Of a DNA stretch of 64,000 bases, positions 17,597 through 24,878 are shown one piece after another. The DNA lies in the NCBI RefSeq assembly GCF_001816145.1, contig NZ_MDZB01000120.1, forward strand, positions 94,121-158,120, written 5' to 3'. The DNA comes from Hymenobacter lapidarius. GTDB lineage: Bacteria; Bacteroidota; Bacteroidia; Cytophagales; Hymenobacteraceae. Below the pieces are notes generated by a model that was not told the origin of the DNA, ran no database searches, and saw nothing but the letters and a program-made list of their open reading frames with translations. A program made the position numbers and the translations under genes. The first letter of the stretch is position 1. Each line of letters opens with the position of its first letter.

Positions 17597-17757
17597 CGCT
17601 GATTAGGGTGATTTCGCTGATTTCCTATTTGTGGAGTTGGCCATCGTTCGAATGCTGGGTTGGTAATTTCGCGGCGCCAAGTCGCCATATACACCAGGCC
17701 GGAAATCCCGTGACAGCCCACTCAGTGTAATCATAAAAATCAGCGTTAATCAGTGAT
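17587..17757. repeat. inverted word repeat spanning mce stop and tsaC start
   Basis: The left side (17587-17623) is a run of CGCTGATTAG/GTGATTT words. The right side (17728-17757) carries the complement, AATCAGCG-TTAATCAGTGATT. The left copy contains the mce stop codon and the right copy ends 1 bp before the tsaC ATG. A 100 bp unique spacer lies between. Confidence 0.8.
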
Positions 17758-17758
17758 T

Positions 17759-18331
17759 ATGAAACGTTTCCAGCAAGAAGTAGATGCCGCCGTAGATGCC
17801 CTGCTACTGCAGCAAGTCATTCTGTACCCCACCGACACCGTGTGGGGTCTGGGCTGCGACGCCGAGGCACCGCCCGCCGTGAAGGCGCTCTATAAGCTCA
17901 AGGACCGGCCCGAAGGCCAGCCCAGCATTATTCTGGTGGCCGATCTTGCCATGTTGCAGCGCTACGCCACGCAGGTGCCCGATGAGCTGGAAGGCATGAT
18001 AGAAGAGCAGTCGCGGCCCACCACCTACATTCTGCCGGCCAGCCGGGCAGTAGCGCCCGGACTGGTGGCCCCCGACGGCACCGTGGGCCTGCGCGTGGTA
18101 AAAGACGAGTTCTGCTTTAAGGTGGTGCGCCGGCTGGGGCATGGCTTGGTGTCTACTTCGGCCAACAAAGCCGGCGAGCCTTCCCCGGCGGTGTACGGGG
18201 AAATTGACCTGGCCATTTTGAGCGGGGCCGACCACGTGGCGAACTGGCGGCAGGACGATGCCACGCGGGTGGCCCCCTCACGCATTGTCCGGCTGGGAGC
18301 AGGTGGCCAGCTGGAAGTGGTGCGGGAATAG
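17759..18331 (+). CDS. tsaC: L-threonylcarbamoyladenylate synthase (TsaC/Sua5 family)
   Basis: YrdC-domain enzyme of 191 residues that makes threonylcarbamoyl-AMP for the t6A37 modification of ANN-decoding tRNAs. Visible family features are ILYPTDTVWGLGCDA at the N-terminus, YKLKDRP (the KxR nucleotide-binding motif) and GLVSTSANKAGEPSP (the SxN motif). It has the short TsaC-like length and lacks the extra Sua5 C-terminal domain. The ATG at 17759 is preferred over the GTG two codons upstream, which lies within the repeat. Expected to act in the cytoplasm with TsaB/TsaD/TsaE, none of which is in this window. Confidence 0.93.
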   Translation: MKRFQQEVDAAVDALLLQQVILYPTDTVWGLGCDAEAPPAVKALYKLKDRPEGQPSIILVADLAMLQRYATQVPDELEGMIEEQSRPTTYILPASRAVAPGLVAPDGTVGLRVVKDEFCFKVVRRLGHGLVSTSANKAGEPSPAVYGEIDLAILSGADHVANWRQDDATRVAPSRIVRLGAGGQLEVVRE

Positions 18332-18513
18332 CCCGCGGCCAACACGACCCGAAACGGTGGGCGCCGGCCACTTCTTGGGCGATGCTTTGCGCCGGAAATG
18401 GACGCCGTGGCCGTTTGTGAAAGCGGAGTCGGGTACCACTGCGTGGCACGGCCGGAGGATGCCAGGCAGCCGTGGGGTTGGCTTTCGTGGTCGAAACACC
18501 GAACTTTGCGGCC

Positions 18514-19953
18514 ATGAAGACGCCCCAACTACCCGAACTGCCCATCTTTCGCGCCATTGCCGAAGCGGCGGCTGAGCTCAAGCAGCCGGCTTACGTCATT
18601 GGCGGCTACGTGCGGGACCTGGCGCTGGGGCGCGCCAGCAAGGATATTGACGTGGTGACCGTGGGCGACGGCATTGCCCTGGCCCAGGCCGTGGGGGCCA
18701 AGCTGCCGGGCCGCGGCCGGGTCACGGTGTTCAAGAACTTCGGCACGGCCATGCTGCCTACCAAGGAGGCCGGCGAAATTGAGTTTGTGGGGGCCCGCAA
18801 GGAAAGCTACCGCGCCGACAGCCGCAAGCCCGAAGTGGAGGCCGGCACGCTGGAAGAAGACCTGGCCCGCCGCGACTTCACCATCAACGCCCTGGGCCTG
18901 AGCCTGAACCCGGAAAACTTCGGGGAATTGGTGGACCGCTACGAGGGGATGAAGGACCTGGCCAGCAAAACCATTCGCACGCCGCTGGGGCCCGACGTGA
19001 CTTTTTCCGACGACCCGTTGCGCATGATGCGCGCCATCCGCTTTGCCGCGCAGCTCGGTTTTGATATTGAGCCAGACACCTTCGACGCCATCATCCGAAA
19101 TAAGGACCGGATAAAGATTGTGTCGCAGGAACGCATCACCGTGGAGCTGAACAAGATAATCGAGTCGCCCACGCCCAGCTACGGCTTCAAGCTGCTGTTT
19201 CAGACGGGCCTGCTGCACCTCGTTTTTCCCAAAATGGCGCTGCTGCACGGCGTGGATAAAGTGGGCACCCACGCCCACAAAGACAACTTCTACCACACCC
19301 TGCAGGTGCTCGACAACGTGGCTGCCGCCGGCGGCGACCTGTGGCTGCGCTGGGCCGCCGTGCTGCACGACATCGCCAAGCCGGCTACCAAGCGCTATGA
19401 CCAGCGCGTGGGCTGGACCTTCCACGGCCACGAGGACAAAGGCGCCCGGTGGGTGCCCGGCATCTTCGCCGACCTGAAGCTGCCGCTGGGCGAAGAAATG
19501 CGCATGGTGCAAAAGCTGGTGAAGTTGCACCTGCGCCCCATTGCTCTGGTGAAGGAAACTGTGACCGACTCGGCCGTGCGCCGCCTGCTTTTCGAGGCTG
19601 GCGAAGACGTGGACCGCCTCATGCTGCTCTGCCGCGCCGACATCACCAGCAAGGACCACACGCGCAAGGAGCGTTACCTGCGCAATTTCGGGCAGGTGGA
19701 GGAGAAGCTGAAGGAGGTGGAGGAGAAGGACCACCTGCGCAGCTTCCGCCCGGTCATCACCGGCGAAATCATCATGGAAACCTTTGGCCTGAAGCCCTCG
19801 CGTGCCGTGGGCGAACTCAAAGAAGCCATCATGGAAGCCATTCTGGAGGGCACCATTAAAAACGAAATGGACGAAGCCCTGGCCTTCCTGTTGCAGCAGG
19901 GGGAGGCTAAAGGACTTCGTCCGGAAGGAGGCTTCGTTCACTCACCAAACTAA
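18514..19953 (+). CDS. CCA tRNA nucleotidyltransferase with HD domain
   Basis: Class II nucleotidyltransferase of 479 residues from the ATG at 18514. The start was chosen because the upstream extension lacks family sequence. The catalytic head has VIGGYVRDLALG and the metal-binding DID in KDIDVVTVGDG. It is followed by RRDFTINALGLSL and the nucleotide-selecting region DDPLRMMRAIRFAAQLGF. An HD phosphohydrolase-type domain is in the C-terminal half (LHDIAKP, FHGHEDKGA). It would add or repair the CCA end of tRNA; a poly(A) polymerase role is less likely given the HD domain and Bacteroidota context. It appears to be transcribed alone. Confidence 0.93.
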   Translation: MKTPQLPELPIFRAIAEAAAELKQPAYVIGGYVRDLALGRASKDIDVVTVGDGIALAQAVGAKLPGRGRVTVFKNFGTAMLPTKEAGEIEFVGARKESYRADSRKPEVEAGTLEEDLARRDFTINALGLSLNPENFGELVDRYEGMKDLASKTIRTPLGPDVTFSDDPLRMMRAIRFAAQLGFDIEPDTFDAIIRNKDRIKIVSQERITVELNKIIESPTPSYGFKLLFQTGLLHLVFPKMALLHGVDKVGTHAHKDNFYHTLQVLDNVAAAGGDLWLRWAAVLHDIAKPATKRYDQRVGWTFHGHEDKGARWVPGIFADLKLPLGEEMRMVQKLVKLHLRPIALVKETVTDSAVRRLLFEAGEDVDRLMLLCRADITSKDHTRKERYLRNFGQVEEKLKEVEEKDHLRSFRPVITGEIIMETFGLKPSRAVGELKEAIMEAILEGTIKNEMDEALAFLLQQGEAKGLRPEGGFVHSPN

Positions 19954-20128
19954 GCCTGACTTCTTTTTCGTGTTCAGCGGGGCTTCGGGGCAGGTAATGA
20001 AGCTATACGAAAATATTCGCGTTACGGCTGAGTAAGTAATTGGAGGTAATCAGTTTTGGCCGTTGGGGGCTACCCGACAAAGCCAAAGACAGCACCGCGA
20101 AACAAGCCGTTGCATCTCGCTGCGGCCA

Positions 20129-22846
20129 CTAGAGGCGCTTCACGCTGGAAGGACCGGTGGCGTCCACGTTGCTGCTGCCGGGGTTGCCGCTGTAGGTAAT
20201 CTGGCTGGCGCCCACGGCGTCGCCCCGAATGCTTTGGGTGACGTGCAGGCGGGCCTTGCACACGCCGGCCAGGTCCACGGTGGCGGTGCGGGTCTGCAGG
20301 TTGGCGGCGGCCAGCTCGCAGGCGCCGGCCGCGTCCAGGTCTATGGCATCGGCGCTGCCGGTGGCGGTGGTGCGGCAGGCGCCGGCCTGCTCAATTTTCA
20401 GGCTGCCGTAGCTGCCGTTCAGGCGCAAGTGGCTGGCGCCGGCCTGCTCAACGGCCATCCGGTCCTGGCGGTCGAAACCGCCGAGGTCGGCTTGCACGCT
20501 GCCGGCCAGGTCGAGCTTTTCAATGGTGGGCATTTCGATGAGGATGAGAACTTTACTGTATTTGCGCCTCCAGTTGCCACCAAAAAACGAGGTGTTGCGG
20601 GGCCGGATTTTCAGCGTACTGCCGTTGTTCGTCACCCGCAGGTCTTTCAGAATACTTTCGTCGCCGCCGGCTTCCACCCTAAAGGTGTCGCCTTTGCGCA
20701 CCACCACCCGGTAGCCGCCCACTACTTCCACCTGGGTGAAGCCGGTTTGCTGAAAGGTGCGGCGGCCATTGCCGTAGCTCTCCATATCAGTATCGAAGGC
20801 GGGGGCGCCGCCGTAGTTGAGTTTGAGGCCGTTGTCGTCGTCTTCGGCTTCGCTCACGTCGCCCTCATTCGAGCTGTTGCCGTCGATGTTTACGTCTTCG
20901 TCTTCGTTCAAAGACTCGACATCGGCTTCGGCGCAGCCAATGCACTCAAGCTTGTTGCCGCGCAGGCGGTACTGGTACTGCTCGGGGGTATTGGGCCGGC
21001 GGTTGTTCACGAAGTTTTCGTCTTCCAACATGTTTTCGGCAAAGCGGCGGCTCAGGCGGAAGGTGCGGTCGCGGGGCAGGCGAATGGTAAGGGCCAGGTC
21101 CTGGTTGCGGTACTTGGCGTTGGGCAGGAAGGAGAAGTGGTCGTCGAATACCAGCGAGGAGTCGCCCCGGGTCCGGATGGTGTAATCAATGGAAGTCAGG
21201 GCGTTGCGGCGGGCTTCGTCTTCGGAGGGGCCTTTCGAGCCCAGCAAGCGCAGCACTTCCAGGGCGCGGCCGCTGTCGGCGGCGGCTAGGCGCACGTCCA
21301 CGCGCTGCTCCCAGTCGCGCTCCACCCGGCGGGCGTCCAGCATTATCACCGGCGCGCTGATGGCGGGGTAGCGTTCCAGCTGCTCCACTTCGGCCTCGTA
21401 TTGGTACTGCCGGCTTTGCTGCGCCACGGCCATGGTCACGCCCACAATGCTCAAAATCCAGAGGCCCAGCATAGACAAGCCCACGGTGCGCGACATTAGT
21501 GAGCGGCGCAGCAGCAGGTTCAGGCCGCTCAGGAACAGGGACAGGGCCGGAATACCGAGGGCGAAAAAGCCGGCAACAATGCCCCAGGCGGGAATACCGT
21601 TCAGCATGACGTGAGCGGGGGCATCGCCCAAGTGAATGTTTTCGGAGCTGGGAATGAGGCCGATGCCGGCGCCCAACAGCACGGCCAGGCCCAGCAGCAG
21701 GGAGAAACCCATAATGGTAAGCAGCACGCCCGCCACAATGCGGATGGCCGAGCCCGCAAAATCAACCAGGGGGCGCAGGCCGCGAGCGGCGTCTTCCACA
21801 AACGCGCCCACGGGGCGGTTGGTCATGGTCGGGCCCTCGCCAAACTCATTGGCGCGCAGGCTGCTGTCGTAGCCTTCCAGCGTCACGGCGTCGCCGCGCA
21901 TGCGCATCTTGTCCGAAACCGTTTTGGCTTCGGGCAAGACTATCCACAGGATGATGTAGAGGATGAAGGTGAAGCCCCCGGCAAACAAGCCGGCCAGCAG
22001 CAGCACCCGCACCAGGGTCACGTCGATGTTCAAATAAGCCGCCAGGCCCGCGGATACGCCCGCGATTTTAGCAGTGCCGGTGTCCCGGAACAGCTTGCGG
22101 CCAGCCAGGGGCCCCTGGTTGAGCATGGCCTCGGCGGGCGCCGGGGCGTCGTAGCGCTTGGGCAGCACAATCCAGAGAATGATGTAGGCCAGAAACGCCC
22201 AGCCGCCGAAGCTGAAGTGGTTGTCGCCGTCGCGAAAGTTGAAGCCCCCAAACACGCCGGGCAGCAGGAACACGAGCACAATCCAGCCCAGGCGCACCCA
22301 CACCGGGTTGATGGCAAAGTACTGCGCGATGCCGGCGGCTACGCCCGCCACCTTGCGGTGGGCCATGTCGCGGTACAGGCGCTTGGGCTCGGTGGTGGCG
22401 GTGGCGGCGGCAGTAGCGGCCGCGCCCTCGGAGCCGAAAGGGCCTTTGCGGCCAAACGGACCCTCTGGACCAAATGGGCCTTCGGGGCCAAATGGGCCTT
22501 TGGGGCCAAACGGGCCTTCGGGGCCGAACGTGCTGGCGCTGCCAGCGGCGGCAGGGGCTTCCACGTCTTCGGCGTCAAGGTCGTCGGTGGCGAAGTCGCT
22601 CACGCGGCCCATCTTGGCCATCATGGATTCCACGTCGTCGAGCCCGATGACCTGCTGCATAGGCGAGATGCGAGCCGAGAACAGCTCGGCAATGCGGCCC
22701 TCGATGTCGGCTACGATGTCTTCGTGGCCGCGGTAGTTGGCAAAGTGAGCTTTCACTTCGGCCAGGTAGCGGCTAAGCACCTCGTAGCCATCTTCTTCGA
22801 TGTGAAAGATAATCCCCTGCAGATTGATGCTGATGTTCTTTTTCAT
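20129..22846 (-). CDS. PspC-domain membrane protein with C-terminal DUF2807-type adhesin region
   Basis: Membrane protein of 905 residues. Residues 1-90 form a soluble helical region. Residues 107-141 are six FGPEGP-type Gly-Pro repeats. Two PspC domains follow: about 155-232 (KRLYRDMAHRKVAGVAAGIAQYF) and about 248-310 (RKLFRDTGTAKIAGVSAGLAAYL), each with a membrane helix pair. More membrane segments follow at about 365-480. A long extracytoplasmic part ends in a DUF2807-like beta-helix (IEKLDLAGSVQADL, IEQAGACRTTATGSADAIDL). PspC domains in other bacteria report on membrane stress. The gene starts 62 bp after the padR-like regulator on the same strand, so the two are almost surely one operon. 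The physiological signal is unknown. Confidence 0.88.
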   Translation of the reverse strand: MKKNISINLQGIIFHIEEDGYEVLSRYLAEVKAHFANYRGHEDIVADIEGRIAELFSARISPMQQVIGLDDVESMMAKMGRVSDFATDDLDAEDVEAPAAAGSASTFGPEGPFGPKGPFGPEGPFGPEGPFGRKGPFGSEGAAATAAATATTEPKRLYRDMAHRKVAGVAAGIAQYFAINPVWVRLGWIVLVFLLPGVFGGFNFRDGDNHFSFGGWAFLAYIILWIVLPKRYDAPAPAEAMLNQGPLAGRKLFRDTGTAKIAGVSAGLAAYLNIDVTLVRVLLLAGLFAGGFTFILYIILWIVLPEAKTVSDKMRMRGDAVTLEGYDSSLRANEFGEGPTMTNRPVGAFVEDAARGLRPLVDFAGSAIRIVAGVLLTIMGFSLLLGLAVLLGAGIGLIPSSENIHLGDAPAHVMLNGIPAWGIVAGFFALGIPALSLFLSGLNLLLRRSLMSRTVGLSMLGLWILSIVGVTMAVAQQSRQYQYEAEVEQLERYPAISAPVIMLDARRVERDWEQRVDVRLAAADSGRALEVLRLLGSKGPSEDEARRNALTSIDYTIRTRGDSSLVFDDHFSFLPNAKYRNQDLALTIRLPRDRTFRLSRRFAENMLEDENFVNNRRPNTPEQYQYRLRGNKLECIGCAEADVESLNEDEDVNIDGNSSNEGDVSEAEDDDNGLKLNYGGAPAFDTDMESYGNGRRTFQQTGFTQVEVVGGYRVVVRKGDTFRVEAGGDESILKDLRVTNNGSTLKIRPRNTSFFGGNWRRKYSKVLILIEMPTIEKLDLAGSVQADLGGFDRQDRMAVEQAGASHLRLNGSYGSLKIEQAGACRTTATGSADAIDLDAAGACELAAANLQTRTATVDLAGVCKARLHVTQSIRGDAVGASQITYSGNPGSSNVDATGPSSVKRL
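22424..22528 (-). repeat. coding 18 bp tandem repeat (FGPEGP)
   Basis: About six copies of an 18 bp unit encode FG(P/R/S)(E/K)GP in the PspC protein, residues 107-141. It forms a collagen-like Gly-Pro linker between the cytoplasmic N-terminal part and the first PspC domain. Unit number is likely to vary by slippage. Confidence 0.85.
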
Positions 22847-22908
22847 GGCAAAAGGCTGAAAAACGGCCGTTTAAGTTCTGGTGAGTGGAGAAGGAAAAGG
22901 CGGCTAAA

Positions 22909-23256
22909 TCAAACAGCGGGCTTGGGTGGGGCGCTGTGCCGGATGATGGCCACCGAGGCAGCCATTTCCTCCCAGGTGTCGCGCAGCTCGGCCAGAAACT
23001 GGCGGCCGGCGTCGGTCAGGGTGTAGTATTTGCGGGGCGGGCCGCTGGTGCTTTCCTTCCAGACATAGTCTAGCAGCGCGGCGTTTTTCAGGCGGGTCAG
23101 GAGCGGGTAGAGGGTGCCCTCCACCACTATCATGCGGGCCGAAGTCAACTCCTCCAGCATGTCGGAGGCGTAGGCTTCGCCGCGGGCGATGATTTCCAGG
23201 ATGCAGAATTCAAGGATTCCCTTGCGCATCTGAACCTGGGTGTTCTCGAGTTTCAT
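22909..23256 (-). CDS. PadR-family transcriptional regulator
   Basis: Winged-helix regulator of 115 residues from the ATG at 23256. The frame runs further upstream, but that part is non-coding promoter sequence with operator-like repeats. Family features are MRKGILEFCILEIIARGEAYASDML, the wing and recognition part VVEGTLYPLLTRLKNAALLDYVWKES, and GPPRKYYTLTDAGRQFL. It is expected to act as a dimeric repressor. It sits first in a two-gene operon with the PspC protein, a pairing typical of Bacteroidota, and an inverted repeat overlaps its own promoter, so autoregulation is likely. Confidence 0.93.
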   Translation of the reverse strand: MKLENTQVQMRKGILEFCILEIIARGEAYASDMLEELTSARMIVVEGTLYPLLTRLKNAALLDYVWKESTSGPPRKYYTLTDAGRQFLAELRDTWEEMAASVAIIRHSAPPKPAV

Positions 23257-23290
23257 GGGCGTAACGAATAGTAGTGGGTGAGAAACAGTA

Positions 23291-23321
23291 CAAATGTATG
23301 GTAGGTACTTTGTAACGCAAG
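23291..23321 (-). promoter_or_regulatory. promoter of the padR-PspC operon
   Basis: On the minus strand the sequence has CTTG, then 19 bp, then TACATTTG, an exact TANNTTTG -7 element of the Bacteroidota sigma factor. It lies 35 bp before the padR start codon. Confidence 0.75.
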
Positions 23322-23325
23322 GTAC
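23305..23325. promoter_or_regulatory. candidate PadR operator
   Basis: This 21 bp imperfect palindrome has GTACNTTG half sites (GTACCTTG ... CAAAGTAC on the minus strand) and covers the -33 region of the padR promoter. A further GCGTAACAAAAT element lies about 35 bp upstream. Its position fits a repressor site, but binding by PadR is an inference. Confidence 0.55.
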
Positions 23326-23666
23326 TGGATGAATAATTCCGATTAATGCTTGTAAATATTTTGTTACGCATTGATTATCAATGTGAAAAATTTTAATAGC
23401 AAGAGTCTGTTTTTTATATTTAGGTAACTGCAAGCCCCGAGTCAGGTCAAAAACCGGTACTCAGCAGCCAGGAGCGCCGCAAATCAGGCGCGGGCCGAGG
23501 GCCGCTGCCAGCACAAACTCCAAGGCCCGAAAAAAAACGTACATCTACGGCAGCCCGGTTATTCGTCCGGCCATCGCGGGGGTTTGGCGTGAATTTGGCT
23601 GCATGACGCACTATCTTGAAGTAACTTGCGTTCCGCTGGCGCGCCCTAAAACTCGCCTTCCTGCAT
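23326..23666. other. intergenic region between padR and the PorV-like gene
   Basis: About 340 bp lie between the divergent genes. The padR-proximal 110 bp are AT-rich and the rest is GC-rich. I see no gene, no terminator and no exact TANNTTTG element for the plus-strand gene; the nearest is TATCTTGA about 50 bp before its start. Confidence 0.5.
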
Positions 23667-24797
23667 ATGCCCCAACTCTCCTCTACTGTCCGCGGCATTG
23701 CGCTGCTGGCTGCCATAGCCCTGGTTCTGCCGGCGGCCGCCCAATCGACCAAAACGCCGAAGTACAGCAACGAATTCCTGAACCTGGGCGTGGGTGCCCG
23801 GGCCCTGGGCATGGGCAAAGTGCAGGTGAGCTTGGCCAGCAACGCCACCGCCGGCTATTGGAACCCGGCGGGCCTGGCTAACCAGACCCAGAAATACGAC
23901 GGCGTGCTGATGCACTCGGAGCTGTTTTCGGGCGTGGTGAAAAACGACTACGCGGCCTTTTCCATGCCGCTCGATGCCCAGAGCGCCATTGGCGTGAGCG
24001 TGTTGCGCCTGGGCGTGGACAACATTGCCGACACCCGCAACCTCATCAACGAGTACGGCTACGTCGACTACAGCAAGATTGAATACTTCTCGGTGGCCGA
24101 TTACGCGCTGCTGGTGTCCTACGCCCGCAAGCTGGGCAACGTGGAAGGCCTGAGTGTGGGCGTCAACGGCAAAATCATCTACCGCAACATCGGCAAGTTT
24201 GCCACCGGCTACGGCTTTGGCGTAGACGCGGGCGTACAGTACAACCGCAGCGGCTGGAACATGGGCCTGATGGTGCGCGACATCACCACCACCTTCACCC
24301 AATGGTCCATCAACGCCGATGAGTACCAGAAAGGCATCAACAGCACCATCGCCAACGGCGACGACCCCATTCCCACCAACAGCGCCGAAATTACCCTGCC
24401 GCGCTTTGTGCTGGGTGTGGGCCGCCGGGTGGCGCTGCCCAAGGAATTCTCGGCCCTGGTAGCCGTGGACCTGGAGGCCACCACCGACGGGGAGCGCAAC
24501 ACGCCCATCTCCACCAAAGCCGGCAGCATTGACCCGCGCGTGGGCATCGAGTTGGGCTATAAGGACCTGGTGTTTCTGCGCGGCGGCGCCGGCAACTACC
24601 AGAAGATTCAGGACTTTGCGGCCAGCCCCGGCAGCACGCCCGGCAGCAGCTGGAAAGGGCAGTACAGCGTGGGCGCCGGCGTGGCCATCAGCGGCCTGCG
24701 CGTCGACCTAGCGCTGTCGCGGCTGGCGGTTGAAAAGCTGGGCAGTACTTCCCAAACCAACTCGCTGATTGTTTCGCTTGGCTACGGGTTCAAGTAA
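23667..24797 (+). CDS. PorV/PorQ-family outer-membrane beta-barrel protein
   Basis: Outer-membrane protein of 376 residues with a signal peptide (MPQLSSTVRGIALLAAIALVLPAAAQ). A typical PorV/PorQ opening follows: EFLNLGVGARALGMGKVQVS and NATAGYWNPAGLA. The body is a series of amphipathic beta strands, and it ends with an aromatic-rich last strand (SLIVSLGYGFK) as expected for a barrel. In T9SS, PorV shuttles cargo to the attachment complex and PorQ is its relative. The gene lies 81 bp ahead of a PorU2-type sortase, which fits a T9SS accessory pair. Assignment to V or Q is not possible by eye. Confidence 0.88.
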   Translation: MPQLSSTVRGIALLAAIALVLPAAAQSTKTPKYSNEFLNLGVGARALGMGKVQVSLASNATAGYWNPAGLANQTQKYDGVLMHSELFSGVVKNDYAAFSMPLDAQSAIGVSVLRLGVDNIADTRNLINEYGYVDYSKIEYFSVADYALLVSYARKLGNVEGLSVGVNGKIIYRNIGKFATGYGFGVDAGVQYNRSGWNMGLMVRDITTTFTQWSINADEYQKGINSTIANGDDPIPTNSAEITLPRFVLGVGRRVALPKEFSALVAVDLEATTDGERNTPISTKAGSIDPRVGIELGYKDLVFLRGGAGNYQKIQDFAASPGSTPGSSWKGQYSVGAGVAISGLRVDLALSRLAVEKLGSTSQTNSLIVSLGYGFK

Positions 24798-24878
24798 GCC
24801 TTTGGGGCCGGTTTGTTGGCTTGAAGAGGTGCCATAGACTGAAATAGAGGATATAAAATAAGATATAGCTACTTAGGC

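Noticed and set aside
19996..20034. 12-codon peptide MKLYENIRVTAE after the CCA enzyme gene
   Set aside because: It is too short and has no ribosome site or conserved context that I can judge.
22424..22528. CRISPR-like regular repeat
   Set aside because: The 18 bp units are contiguous with no spacers and keep the reading frame of the PspC protein.
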